Positions 46,390 to 57,645 of a DNA stretch of 64,000 nt are shown here, piece by piece. A model generated the notes under the pieces. That model searched no databases. It had not been told where the DNA came from and worked only from the letters and a program-made list of their open reading frames with translations. Position 1 is the first letter of the stretch; every line of letters begins with the position of its first letter. The position numbers and the translations under genes are program-made. Location of the stretch: contig NW_026947496.1 in NCBI RefSeq assembly GCF_034190915.1, forward strand, positions 34,034,001 through 34,098,000. The letters run 5' to 3'. The stretch comes from Cavia porcellus. Lineage: Eukaryota > Chordata > Mammalia > Rodentia > Caviidae.

Positions 46390-46760
46390 CCCCTACAGGC
46401 CGGAAATCCTCCGGACAGGTACTGCGCCGGGCCGGAAGTCCCGCCCTCTGAGCGCAGTCAACCGTAACCCGGAAGTGTTAATCTACGGACCAGCGGCTGG
46501 CTCGCGTCGTGAATCACCTGGCGTGAAGACTTGCAGCGCCAGGACCCGGCCTTCCGCTGTCTCCTGCTACCTAGTTGGTTGCAGAACCCTCGGGAAGCCG
46601 CGAGTGGCGCGCAGGTCGGCGCGTGTAGGGCTGGTCGGGAGGGGGCGGGCTGAGGAACTTCGCCGCTGCGCTGCTGGAGGGAGCTGGAGCAGCTCCCCGA
46701 GGCGCTCCGGTAGTGCGGTTTAAGAAAAGGAGGGGCTAACTGCCCCTTTCGTTGCCTTTT
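46390..46760 (+). promoter_or_regulatory. COA6: COA6 CpG-rich promoter with ETS-type motifs
   Basis: CpG density rises sharply here compared with the rest of the window. Three ETS/GABP-type cores are seen on the plus strand: ccggaaat (46400-46407), ccggaagtc (46432-46440) and cccggaagtg (46468-46477). A GC box-like cccgccctc lies at about 46,440. No TATA box is evident. GABP and Sp1 sites are typical of housekeeping genes for mitochondrial proteins. A 5' noncoding exon is likely: gcgcag/gtcggcg near 46,614 is a possible donor, and tttgtcccacag at 46,799-46,810 a possible acceptor. Confidence 0.7.
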
Positions 46761-46826
46761 GCTCACTTGGCAGGGTCATTTTTAAGGTCAGATGTCGGTT
46801 TGTCCCACAGCTGACTCCCAGCAGGA

Positions 46827-46970
46827 ATGGCAGCCCCCTCCATGAAGGAGAGGCAAGTCTGCTGGGGAGCCCGCGACAACTACTGGCAGTGCCTGGAGGA
46901 GAACGCCGAGGACGCCTCGCGCTGCCAACAGCTGAGGAAGTCTTTCGAATCCAGCTGTCCCCAGCAGTGG
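46827..46970 (+). CDS. COA6: COA6 coding exon 1
   Basis: The start ATG at 46827 has context caggaATGGc, with G at +4. It encodes MAAPSMKERQVCWGARDNYW through SSCPQQW, 48 codons, with all four cysteines of the twin motif, and is followed by gtaagt. The TGA five codons upstream fixes the start as the first in-frame Met. Confidence 0.95.
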
Positions 46971-47414
46971 GTAAGTGACACCAGCCGGGCTTGTATGTGG
47001 TCTGTATGTGGTGAAAGTGCATAGCACTCACCCTAACCTAGGTTGGGGGACGAGGTCATCGAAGAAGTCAAGGGCCCTAGAGGCCATCCACGAGGAGCAG
47101 CAACATGTGGAGACTGAAGTCATCCTGGAGTTATGGCCCGAGTATTGTTGGGGAAAACAGTGACCTTCAACGTTTTGGGGCACTTCAACAAAGGAGAGGG
47201 TAAAATACAATACTCCAGTTGACTTGTGCAGCCTGTGACAGCTATAGCACCTTTCTAAGCCACAGCTGCTGTCTTTTGCAAACCTGTGCTTTGTTGGTCC
47301 ATGTTTTGGTTCACTTTAGTTCAACAGCCAGGCCCCTTCAGTATCAGTACTTTGCTCTTGATCGCCTGCCTGTGCTCTCAGTTGTTACCTGGCTGAAGCC
47401 CTGCCTCTCCACTT

Positions 47415-47500
47415 TATTTTATTGTCTCATGCATTGTCCAGGCTAGGCTCAAATTTTAAGTTATCCTGCCTCAGCCTCCCAAATTAGAGCAGTGTTTTGA
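47415..47500 (-). repeat. B1 SINE fragment, minus strand
   Basis: The segment cattgtccaggctaggctca, agttatcctgcctcagcctc and ccaaattagagcag is a partial reverse B1. Confidence 0.7.
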
Positions 47501-48164
47501 CCATCTCAGAGCAAAGCAAAGCTGTATATAAATACATCTTTAACAGCTCTGGACTGAGAAGTGGGCCCTAGATATTATGTTTGACAAAGTTCAAGATCCA
47601 ATGTCATGTTCAAAAATCCGTAATTCAAGTCCTGCACTTGCACTGGAGATCAAGCGTTCCGCTCTGTAAAGGTGCCTTAAATCTGGGCAAAAGAGGATCT
47701 TTCTGATAACTTCAAAGAACTAACTTCTTACCAACTGTTATATAATAGGGTTTCTCAGTGAGTAAGACTATCATAAGTAACCACTCCATGAAAGAGTCCA
47801 TCTGGACTTGTTGCTGCAGTGCATCCCTTGGGGAAACACTGACTTTTATCTGATGCTTTTCTGGTGTGTTATCTACCTGGATGCAGAACAGATCAGATTT
47901 CCACATTGTTGGTCTGTGCTCACTTTTACCTATCAGCCCCACTGGGATATTAAACCCTAAGAAAGGCTTTTAACAAAAAAATGACTGTTTTCTATTCCAG
48001 TGCGAATATAGATGTTTTGCCTCTGCTTGGAGGTGCAGAGCAGGTCAGATACAGATGCTGCAGTAATTTCATTTTTCACTTTTAGGGTTTTACCACATTT
48101 ACTTTAAGATTCTTTAAATTTCATATAGATACAAATAAAATCAAGTCTTAAAATACTGAAATTG

Positions 48165-48310
48165 CAGCATGGTGGCACACACCTGTAATCCCAGAACTTG
48201 GGAAGCTGGGGCAGGAATTTCACTACAAGTCTGAGGCCAGCCTAGGCTAGTGAGTTCAAGTCCAGCCTGAACCACATAGCCAAACTCTGTTCAACCCTCT
48301 TCATCCCCCC
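48165..48310 (+). repeat. B1 SINE with internal duplication
   Basis: It starts agcatggtggcacacacctg, continues taatcccagaacttgggaag, and carries both gaggccagcctaggctagtg and agttcaagtccagcctgaac, which is the duplicated rodent block. Confidence 0.85.
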
Positions 48311-48789
48311 AAAACTGAACAAACAATGTGATGTTTTACCATCAGTTTACCTACTCATATCATAGTTCGTAGTTTTTATGTATGTGTTTATCTCTTTTTA
48401 AATGTGTTTCTGGATGAAACAGACCTAAACAGTGGTGGCAGATAAATTACAAGATGTATTGAACTTGCCACAATAGTTCAGTGTCTTAAATCTCAAGACT
48501 CTGAGCCATGTAAGAGCTCTATGGACTTAACTTAACAGGAGGGTCCAAGGTGCACAGATTGGTTTCCTGAGAGAAAGTTTCCTGGGTCATTCAAATTCTC
48601 AACAGGATTTGTCACTCAAAAAGGACCAGGATTCACCAGGCTTCATGCTTCTCAGATGTTCATCCTAGAAGCAGAATGGTTCTAGAATATAAATCACGTT
48701 TTTATTTCTATACAGTTTGTATTGATTTGTTACATTTAAATCTGCGCTTTTGCTCATGTAAATCCTGATATAAACTTTTTTCTCAACAG

Positions 48790-48885
48790 ATAAAATATTT
48801 TGATAAAAGAAGAGACTATTTAAAATTCAAGGAAAAATTTGAAGCAGGACAGTTCCAGCCTTCAAAATCTCCTGCAAATTCCTAG
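48790..48885 (+). CDS. COA6: COA6 coding exon 2 and stop codon
   Basis: It encodes IKYFDKRRDYLKFKEKFEAG, then QFQPSKSPANS and TAG at 48883-48885. The charged amphipathic helix after the second cysteine pair matches the family C-terminus. The frame continues from exon 1 without a split codon. Confidence 0.95.
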   Translation: MKYFDKRRDYLKFKEKFEAGQFQPSKSPANS

Positions 48886-49068
48886 GCTCTTCTTGAACTT
48901 TCGATGGAGGTTGAAATTATTTTTTCTGGACATTCAAAAATGCTGTGTGGGTTTTGGGATAGTATTTGAATCATGGTGCACACTGATGCTTGTTCCCTGT
49001 GTATAATAGTTAATAATTAAAATGATTAAGCAACAGAAGATCCCATCATTCAGACTATGAAAAACAGA

Positions 49069-49074
49069 AATAAA
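49069..49074 (+). terminator. COA6: COA6 poly(A) signal
   Basis: AATAAA lies 184 bases after the stop codon, followed by a gtggtattaagtatgttcag-type GU-rich stretch. It is the first canonical signal downstream. Confidence 0.7.
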
Positions 49075-49544
49075 GTGGTATTAAGTATGTTCAGTTTTAA
49101 TTTAGTAAGAAACCTGTTTTAAGAAAAAAAATTCTATTATAAAACATGGTTTTTTTCTTTTTGGCAGCAGAAACCGAGTCAGGCAAATATTATAGTAGAT
49201 ATATTTTAGATATAGTTTTAGATAGCAAGTTTTGTGTTCCAGGTAGCATTTTAACTCAAACTACAAAATGAAGTTGGAAAAAAAAAAACTGAACTTGAAA
49301 TATTGAGGTAAGATAATAAAAAACTATTAAAAACCCACAGCTTATCTTCATACTGAAGAGCAAGAAAATGACTGGATTCCAGCTAGTACACTAAGGCAAA
49401 AAAGAAATAAGCATATAGATAGGAAAAAATAAAGCTGGCAGTGTTCACAAATGTTATGATTAAATTTATGAAAACTCCAAAGAAAAAAATGTATGCAAAT
49501 CTCATATTTTATCAAGAACTTGTATATAGAATAAAGAACCTAAA

Positions 49545-49742
49545 ACTTCTTTTTTTCTCACAGTACTAGATTCAAGCTGGGGCTTTCACAGTGAGCAACA
49601 TCCCCAGCCTTTTGTTATTTATTTTGATAAAAAATGTTACTAAATCACTTAAATTTCCTAAGCTAGGCTCAAACTTGCAACCCTTCTGCCTCAGCTTCCC
49701 AGAGTATTGCAATTATAGGTGTGTACCACCATGCCCAGCTCT
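49545..49742 (-). repeat. Dimeric SINE (ID-like plus B1-like), minus strand
   Basis: A reverse ID-like half (gattcaagctggggctttca, catccccagcc) precedes a reverse B1 (ctaggctcaaacttgcaacc, ctgcctcagcttcccagag). Confidence 0.75.
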
Positions 49743-49929
49743 TACAACTCTCAGAAAAAAATAACCCTATTTTAAAAGTGAACATATTATGCAAATAGTA
49801 CTTATTGAAAGAAGATGTACACTGGGAAACAAATATATGTAAAGATCCTCTAATACTAAATATAAGAGTAGTAGAAATTAACTACATACATATATTACTG
49901 TAACCTATTGGAAAAGTTCAGTTAAAAGC

Positions 49930-50540
49930 TGGTATTACTAAGTGCTGACAAGGATATACTGCAACAATCATTCTTGCTGGAACGATTACAAGGAGTACAA
50001 GCTGGTAAAGCCCCCTGGAGAACAGAGTTAAACATGTTGACTTAAGACCCAGCAGTCCCACTTCTAGACGTTTTACCAAATGAACTGAAAACTAAATCTG
50101 TACATGTTTATCCAAAGCTGCTTTATGCACAATCACCAAAAACTGGAAACTACCTGGAAACCCACAATGGGGAAGTGAATAGGCAAAGTGATACATCTGT
50201 ATGATGGAATAAAGTAGGCATGAACCTCAGATTCATGCAGTAACATGAACCTTCACTGTATTTCGCTATGTGAAACAAGCCAGACCCAAAAGGCTACATA
50301 AATGCTTTGGTTGATAGGACTTGAAAAAGTGGAACTATAGGACAGAAAAAAAAATGTTGGCCAGTGACTGGGGAGATGGGTGACAAGGAATGATAAATGA
50401 ACTTCTAAGGTGATAAAATCATTCTTTATGGCACCATGGTAGTGTGTGCCTGAATATGCATTTGATAAAACCCACACTAAGCTATAAAGAGTGACTTTGC
50501 ACATTAAAATAAAATCCACCAGGGTGGTGGAAATTCTGGT
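49930..50540 (+). repeat. L1M 3'-region fragment
   Basis: The motifs gacccagcagtcccacttct, ttatgcacaatcaccaaaaa, acaatggggaagtgaatagg, gtgaaacaagccagacccaa and ccagtgactggggagatggg follow the L1M 3' UTR order. Confidence 0.8.
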
Positions 50541-50989
50541 AGTGTGCAGAACATGTCTACCCATATTATAAATATGTGACATAACCTCACTGAAAGCAGT
50601 GGGCAAGAGAGGAACTGACCTAAATAACAAGTGTTTGACTGGATTCTATGGCTAAAGGCAAAAGGAACTGTACACAAGGTGCTAAATTTCATAACCTTAG
50701 CACTTCTGAGGCTGTTTGTATAATAAAGTAGACCATGTAAGTAAATACAAGCAGTGAGAATTAGATTGTCAGAATAAGCAGTTAAAAATAAGCGAAAGGA
50801 GAACATGTGAATTCCATTGCTGGGATCAGTGCCTGGTATCTGAACCTACACCACGTGCACCTGTCTCCACTCGTAACAGAATCATCTATGGACAGTCACA
50901 GGGTGGCAACGTGAGGTGCCCTAGTTGGTGGTTGGGGAGGGCAGAACTATAGCCACCATTCAGGCAGAGGCAGCAAGCATGTCTAGCCC

Positions 50990-51160
50990 CTAGTTTTTTG
51001 TGATGTTGGGGATAGAACGTAGGCTCTCTGCACTGATTACATCCCCAGCATTTGTTTTAATTTTGAGACCCAGTCTTACTAAATTACTGAGGCTGGGCTC
51101 AAACTTGTGATCTTCTTGTCTCAGCCTCCCAGAGTGCTAGAATTATAGATTGTGCTTTTG
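50990..51160 (-). repeat. Dimeric SINE (ID-like plus B1-like), minus strand
   Basis: The segment gttggggatagaacgtaggc, tacatccccagcatttg is followed by gaggctgggctcaaacttgt and gtctcagcctcccagagtgc. Confidence 0.8.
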
Positions 51161-51729
51161 AACACTATTCTCCAATAAATGAGGTCAACCCTCCTGTCTG
51201 CTGCTAACCTAAGGTAGGAAAAATAAAAACCTGTGCCAAAAGAACTATTTAAAAAATGGCATATACCATAATGACAGTGCCAACTGTCCACACTGATTAG
51301 AAAGATGACTGATCAAAGAAAAGGTCTTTGTAGAGGAATTCCAATAAATACATGCAGGAGGAATAAAATAGGGAATATCACTATTAAACACTAAAGTCAT
51401 AAGTGCTACAGGCGAAATCCCCTATGTATGTGGTCAGCGGGCAAAATGTAAGACTGACTGCACAGCCTCAAGTATCCCTCCAAAATGCCAGTCACTGGAA
51501 TAGTCTTGCGGCTCTCCCCAAATTCTCTGACATCCTTCCCTCCAAGAGGGAGCTTACTTTCCTTCCACAGAGGCGAGGCTGTGCTGTGACTCACTTAATA
51601 GTAGCAAGAGAGCGAGTGAGCAGTGTAAAGAATGTGGCATTGTCTTTACCAAGTGATGGAGGCAGTGAGCCTGCCGTGTATCTCCAGCACGACGTGAGAA
51701 GCCTCTTGTCATTCTTCCTTAACACAGTC

Positions 51730-52112
51730 TCCGGGAACATACCAATCACAAAATAAGTCGGCCAGTGTACTTCAAAGTATCCGGATCATGAAAAGACAGA
51801 AACACCAATACTGTCAGACATTAGAGAAGGCTAAGGGGACAACAATGACTTTAACAGCGTGGTCTCTCATCCTGGATTGGCTCCTGAACAGAAAAGCGGA
51901 CATTAGTGGAAAAATGGGAAATAGGAATACAGTCTACAGTTTGGTGACATGCACCATCATCAGCCTTAATTTCTGAATTTTGATAAATGTACACACAGCT
52001 ATGTAAAGTCACACGGGAGGCATCCTATCAAAGTATATGGAAATTTTGTGTCCAATTTTTATGTATCTCTGTAAAGCAAGTTTCAAAATAAATATACAGA
52101 AAAAAAAAAACA
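51730..52112 (+). repeat. L1ME-like 3' end with poly(A)
   Basis: The order ctcatcctggattggctcct, gaacagaaaagcggacatta, atttctgaattttgataaat, gtaaagcaagtttcaaaata and an A12 tail at about 52,100 matches an old L1 3' end. Confidence 0.75.
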
Positions 52113-52662
52113 CAGGTAATGGACTGTAATTTAAATATTAAAAGGGACCTTGACATAACTGAAGTTCATTGCTGGATGGTGAGAGTTACCATTAAAAACA
52201 GTCAAAAGAAGAGAAAACACCCATGGATTTTATTCACATTTTCAATGATATACAGGAGTAGTCAAGTCAGCTCCTTTGGGTCCAGGGTTATAGTTATCAG
52301 AATGGAGATTACTTCTAATCATTATCTGATCTTTCTGAAGAAAGGTGTCTAAATTTCATAAAAACTGATGATGGCCTACTTTGGTTTTAAAAATAAAGTG
52401 TAGGAACAGAGCTTGAGCTTTGCAGGAAAACTGGCTGGGTATCTTGCTAAGCTGTTTTCCCAAGCACACAGCAGGAAGAGAGCCGCTCCCCATTCAGCAC
52501 CTCTCCCAGCTCTGCTCCCAAGACAAAGGGTGCCAGTGCTCACAGCTCATGGCTGCTTTAGTTCTGCCTTCTAGCAGTCCACATTCCTGATGATGCCAGT
52601 GTTTCTAGGAGGGAAAATAGATTTTCAAAACACTGCATTATCTCAAAAATTGCTTAAAATAT

Positions 52663-52668
52663 TTTATT
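52663..52668 (-). terminator. TARBP1: TARBP1 poly(A) signal
   Basis: AATAAA on the minus strand, about 200 bases beyond the TGA at 52868-52870, giving a short 3' UTR. Candidate by position only. Confidence 0.6.
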
Positions 52669-52867
52669 AAAGAAGCAATACAATTTAGCCATAAGTGTAC
52701 ATTACAACATACAGTGATCTTTTTAAGGCACATGAGAAAGTTTTGGCATCAAAATGCAAGAAAACGATGCAAATCATCCCAGTAAATTTCAGAATCTACT
52801 TCAGTCCACAGAGTTGTAAAAAATGGTCTCAGTAGCACCACAACTCATCTCAGGTAAGGCACAAGCA

Positions 52868-53033
52868 TCACGATGGGTCTTCCCGTTTGAGCAGCTGCTG
52901 CCTGGTATACTCCCAGATGAGCAGAGCGCCGCTCACATGCACGTTCAGGGAGCGGATGACGCCCTGCTGCGGGATCTCCACACACACATCCAAATGCTGC
53001 ATCAGGTTGGCTGGGATTCCTTCGCGTTCATTG
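52868..53033 (-). CDS. TARBP1: TARBP1 last coding exon
   Basis: A 166-nt exon after the acceptor tttgtcag, beginning with the last base of a Gly codon. It encodes [40 protein letters not shown] and [14 protein letters not shown], then TGA. It holds SpoU motif 3 (SLNVHVSGA) and half of motif 2. Confidence 0.95.
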
Positions 53034-53355
53034 CTGACAAAGATAGATGAGGGGCAGACGTTAGTTTTCCTGTAGTACAAAAATTTGTTCTTAGGTATTC
53101 TGAATGTTACTAAAAAAAATCAACATATGTAATTAGTGTGGTTCCAGGAAATAAGTCTGTGACGAGACTTAAGGGACAGTTCTGTGTCATCTGATCACCA
53201 GATGGGTGAAATAAAAGGAAAACTGGGAGGGAGCTTTCCATAAATATTACAAGCTGAAAGAAATGTGTGCATATGACGGCAAGGGCCTGGGTAAGTCACC
53301 AAATAGCTAGCATTTTCTAGGTGGGACTCAGGACAGACTGGTTCAGGGTTCTCAC
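53034..53355 (-). other. TARBP1 intron
   Basis: A 322-base intron with gtgaga donor and tttgtcag acceptor on the minus strand. Nothing else is seen. Confidence 0.8.
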
Positions 53356-53492
53356 CCCAGCAGGAGCAGTGACTTCTCAGGAAAGCGGTACTGGGCCAGG
53401 TCAGAACTTCTGGCCGTCTGCTCCACCCCAATGATGGTGTAGCCCTCCGCTTTCTTCAGCTGCAGATAATCAATTAGCTGAGCTGGTTTCAC
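53356..53492 (-). CDS. TARBP1: TARBP1 coding exon (SpoU motif 2)
   Basis: A 137-nt exon encoding [37 protein letters not shown] and PEKSLLLLG, with the terminal Gly codon split across the intron. The LLLLG/NEREGIP junction forms the conserved SAM-binding loop. Confidence 0.95.
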
Positions 53493-53907
53493 CTTAATAT
53501 TAGTTTACAAAGAGCAGAGTATTAAATCATTCAGCTGTAGCCCTGCTTGGAATAAAATGAGAATTAAGAAAAAACATTTATTAAAGCTAAACTTGTTTAA
53601 AAAGTGCTTTTAAAAGAGGGAAACAACACAATCATGCTATCAAAAACAGTTCCTCAACTTCATACACATTTTTACAAGATTAATCCCTCAATCAATAGTG
53701 AGCTGTAAAAGGACACATTAAGAGACTACCACAATACTGACATTTCTAAAAATAAAAATATAAAAAAGAACAAACAAGGCTGAATTTTAGTTTTAAGCAT
53801 TATTTTTAAACTATTGAAGGCTATATTCTTAAAAACTACTGCAAAAGGCCTAATAGGTGAAGGCTTAAAGCAAATAAAGCTTTAATAATAAGTTACTTTC
53901 CACCCAC

Positions 53908-54032
53908 TTCTACCAGAGGAAGCCACTGTTCTGCGGAGACGCTGAGGTGCTGAAACTGCTTGTCACTGACGCACTGCAGACTGCCCAGGACAAGCGCTGC
54001 GGCCCCAAACACCTCACAGGTCCGGCACAAGC
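53908..54032 (-). CDS. TARBP1: TARBP1 coding exon (SpoU motif 1)
   Basis: A 125-nt exon encoding [20 protein letters not shown], then [20 protein letters not shown] and VE. It contains the conserved Arg of motif 1, the likely catalytic Arg by analogy with TrmH. The donor is gtgggt, weaker than its neighbours. Confidence 0.95.
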
Positions 54033-54219
54033 CTGCACAGAGAAGCGACACTTAACCAGTACTGTTCCCACTGTGGTGCCAAACAACCTCACCGCCTCCT
54101 ACACGTCCCTCTGAGGCTCTCAGGGAGGGGTAAATGGGGAAGACAGCAAAGGGCCGTGCACCAATAGGAAATACCCAGCAGCACCAGGTTCTAAGCTCTC
54201 TGGAAAACTGCAATTTTAC

Positions 54220-54411
54220 CTCCTAAATTGGTTGGCTTATCAATGAGTGAGGCCACCACAATCAGTCTGCTAACTGACTTCCCGAGTCGGGCAGCACGAT
54301 CCTGAAACTCGAGCCCCAGGTCTGCATCGGGGCCCTCGTGTCTCCAAGGGATGATCTTTTTCTGGACATCAGCCCACTCTGAGTGACTGGCTGCTTCACT
54401 CGTGTTAGAAC
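54220..54411 (-). CDS. TARBP1: TARBP1 coding exon (start of methyltransferase domain)
   Basis: A 192-nt exon encoding [40 protein letters not shown] and [20 protein letters not shown] plus NLG. The last part enters the TNLGG loop of SpoU motif 1. It begins with two bases and ends with one base of split Gly codons. Confidence 0.95.
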
Positions 54412-57290
54412 CTTGGGAAGGAAAAAGAAAATAATCCCATGTGTAAACAATCCTAAGCCTTCTCACTCCGTATATTTATTTATTCCTGTATGTATTTTCA
54501 AGTGTTTTGAATGAGATTTATTTAATTATACATTAACTGCAGAACTCTGGATTCAAACACAACCACCATTTTTAGTAGTACTTTTTAGTATTCAATTTTT
54601 GTTCTAGCCAATATAGGATGAGATTTCATAAAAAAGAGAGATGTACATTTTTTCACATTTTAGTATATCCAAAATTGGGAAGGAACTTAGAATCAAGGGC
54701 ATCAGAGTTTATTAACATTTTGTCCTTAGAGGTAAATAATGCTGTAGTTTACAAACAGTTTATCAGGTCAAATTTTTAGGGAAATATATTCCTTAAAACA
54801 ATATTTAAAAAACCCTCCATCTTCAATTATTTTACTAACGTTGGGGTGACTTTTCTAAAATGAAGCATGTCCTGTAAGAGCATCTCCTAACTAGACTGGA
54901 TGAGCCACAGACTATAGTAAGCCATCTTGCTGCAAGGCCTGATCTCTGTAATGCAGGATTGAGACTATTTTTCCAGGTCCTCCAGAAGGTGCAGGGTCCT
55001 CCCAACTCTGTCCTACTCCAACAGATCAGTGAGCCCTCAAGGACCCTTGTTAAGTGGGCACAGGACACACAGGTAACTATAACTCCCTGAGGGTGAGAGT
55101 GTGTCACATAAGAGAGAAATGATAAATGCCGGTGGGAGAAAGGAGCAAAATAGGACCCACAGGGCCTGAGGGAGAGAGGTCTGAGTTCTCAGAGGAGACT
55201 GTAGACAAAGCATGGGCACAAGCATGAAGTGGGACGAAAGTGACTTGGGCAGCAGGAAGTCCTGTGGAGTAGCTCTCAGCTTGTGACAGAACAGAGGAGA
55301 CAGCGTGGCCCACATCAGAAGGGCTCTGCAATATGAAGACACAGGATCCATTCCACAGAGAGGGGCTATACAGCCTTCAGGGCAGGGGAATGGCAGCACT
55401 GCTGCTGTTTCACAGAAATCCCTCTGACCCAATGCAGAGGACATGCTGGCTTCTGTACTGGTCCAGGTAAAGACAATGGCAGTCTGAAATACATCCATGC
55501 AGCCACAGCGGGTAGTGGAAGAAGCTGGATCACCAAGACTGGGTATGGTGTGGATATGTTAGAGAGGAAACAGGAATAGATGACGATTGTGATGACGTGT
55601 GACACCACCAACAAAGGAGACAGAGAAGCAGGTTTGGACTGAGACCTAAATCCAGTTTGGCTGCACTGGGTGTAAAGAGCTTATGGAACATCCAGGAGCA
55701 GAAGCCCAGCTGGCTTAGGTAAGAGGCTTGGTGAGACAGGTGGCTTTAGAAGAAAAGCACAGTGGGGTCCAAGCATGCAAATCAGTGAAGCTGCTTAAGG
55801 GAGCCATGGAAGAGCCATGTGGCACTGCTCACAGCCTTCTGGAGAACCTGTGCGTAAGCCTCAGCACAGAAACCAACAGTGGCTCACCTCTCCCTCCTAA
55901 AACCACCACAGCGAAACAAAGACCAGGTTTAGCCTGTTCATCAGCCACAAAATCCCTGCTTTCCCTGTCCCGTGACTGTCTGCATCTGTCATCCCTCTTT
56001 CCACTCCTCTGTCTCTACCTGGCCATGCTGAGCAAGGAAGGGCCTCCTGTCACTGTCTTGCCCTGCGTCTTCCTGCAGGAAACTTCCTCTGCAGATTTTG
56101 CCTGCCTTGCACTCAATTCATCGAGGTCTCTGCTTGACATCAGCTCCTTACAAAGGTTTTTCTGATCACCATACCCTGTTTTGTTAGCATTTTTCAGAGT
56201 ACTTTTACTGCTTGACCTTGTACTATACTATTCATGGCTGCCACTTCTATAAGAATGAAAACTGCATGAGTGTGGGGATTTGGTCTCATGCCCAGCACAA
56301 AGAAGGTCACCAACCAATCTTTGTTGCATCAATAAATTCAAGCCACTATCTCAGTGTGCATTAGTGAACCATTTAGAGTGCTGGATACAAACTACATTTC
56401 CAGAATTCTCCCTCAGAGATCCTGCATTAAAACTGAGGGGTGCATGTACATTTGCATGTGTGAAATCTGCATTTTTAACAAGTTCTCCAAACATCAGAAG
56501 TTTAGAGACTGTCTAAAGGAAGGACAAGTGGGAGAACTTTAGAGAGGGAACCCGAGTCAGGAGGAAGAGCAGGGAGAGGGAACAGCATCCATGTAGAGGC
56601 TGATGAGGAGCCTGCAAAGGCACTGCTGAGCTTCTGAAGCAGTCCGAGTGGTGACCACAGGTTAGGAAGGCTGGAGGAAGACACAGGGGTAAGGGAGGAA
56701 CTGATAGAAAAGGAGGCTGTGACCCATAGTCACTGAGATTAGCTGTGACCTTGAAAACAGGGCGAGCACCAGGCCCTGGGTCTTTAGGGCAGCTTGCTGT
56801 GAAGGAAGAGTTGGAGGGAACAAGAAGGACAAAAGTGGGCACTGGAGGATGGGCCCCGGAAAGACTCAGCTCCTTCATTTGTAAGGACAAGGCAGCAGGG
56901 CTCGAGAAACAGCAGATAGAGAAATGACAACCAAGCAGACCCAGAAGGACGGGCTGGAAAATGAGATTTCAGAATCTGGCCCTTTTAAAAGTCTGTATTT
57001 TTACAGAAATATACAGGTAAGTAAGTAATAGTAACAACAGTATGTGAAAGAAATGATTATTTTTGTATCACGCTGTCTAGCTTTTATAGCAAAGGTAACT
57101 TTCAATTTAAAGTTGTGGTCAAAGCTTTTTATGGTCTGTTTTCTGAGAGTCACACAGACCCTGTGTCAATGAAAAAGCAACATTATTAATTGCTTGTTCT
57201 AAGTAAGGTTCTACCTACTGGTTTCTACTCCTGAAATCAGTAAGCATCAGCAAGTTGACAAGAGGGAAAATAAAGTGAAACTTCTTTTAC
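54412..57290 (-). other. TARBP1 intron
   Basis: A 2.9-kb intron with no recognised gene. A degraded L2-like piece may lie near 56,200-56,340 (gagtgtggggatttggtctc, catgcccagcacaaagaagg). Several open frames here show no coding features. Confidence 0.65.
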
Positions 57291-57462
57291 CTACGTCCTG
57301 CTGAGACCAGTCTCCTGGACTGAGCTCCCTAAGAGGAGTCTGAGAGAAGTACCACTGGGATTCTCTGTTGCAAGGAATGTCTGTGAAGCTGGCAAATTTA
57401 TCAACAGCAATCCACTCCTCTTCAATGACTCCTGAAAGCCGTGGAAGGATGTAAAATATGGT
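57291..57462 (-). CDS. TARBP1: TARBP1 coding exon
   Basis: A 172-nt exon encoding [20 protein letters not shown], then [20 protein letters not shown] and [17 protein letters not shown]. It is part of the linker between the helical region and the methyltransferase domain. Acceptor tttttgcag, donor gtaaaa. Confidence 0.93.
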
Positions 57463-57604
57463 CTGCAAAAAGAATTGTAAAATTTGTATTTTTTCCTTGA
57501 AAAAAAGGAAGAAGCATATAACATGTTAATTGCACAATTTATTACTGCTGTTATATTCTCCCAAACCATCTGATCAAATTATATATTCTCATTTATATCT
57601 TGTG

Positions 57605-57645
<41 letters not shown>

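Larger units (their letters stand above)
46971..48789 (+). other. COA6 intron
   Basis: A 1.8-kb intron from gtaagt to tttttctcaacag. It contains two B1 copies, listed separately. No further exon is supported. Confidence 0.8.
46480..49095 (+). other. COA6: COA6 gene
   Basis: Two coding exons (46827-46970 and 48790-48885) join in phase 0 to give a 79-residue protein, the length of the short human isoform. COA6 is a small soluble protein of the mitochondrial intermembrane space that helps deliver copper to the CuA site of cytochrome c oxidase subunit 2, with SCO1 and SCO2. The cysteines form a CX9C pair (C12, C22) and a CX10C pair (C33, C44), which fold into a coiled-coil-helix-coiled-coil-helix domain. 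W13 and W20, at positions of known human disease changes, are intact. The signal AATAAA is at 49069-49074. An in-frame TGA at 46812-46814 prevents any longer N-terminus from continuing directly upstream. Confidence 0.95.

Noticed and set aside
54835..55614. Several overlapping minus-strand frames as extra TARBP1 exons
   Set aside because: The exons on either side join in phase without them, and no matching acceptor/donor pair or conserved motif is present.
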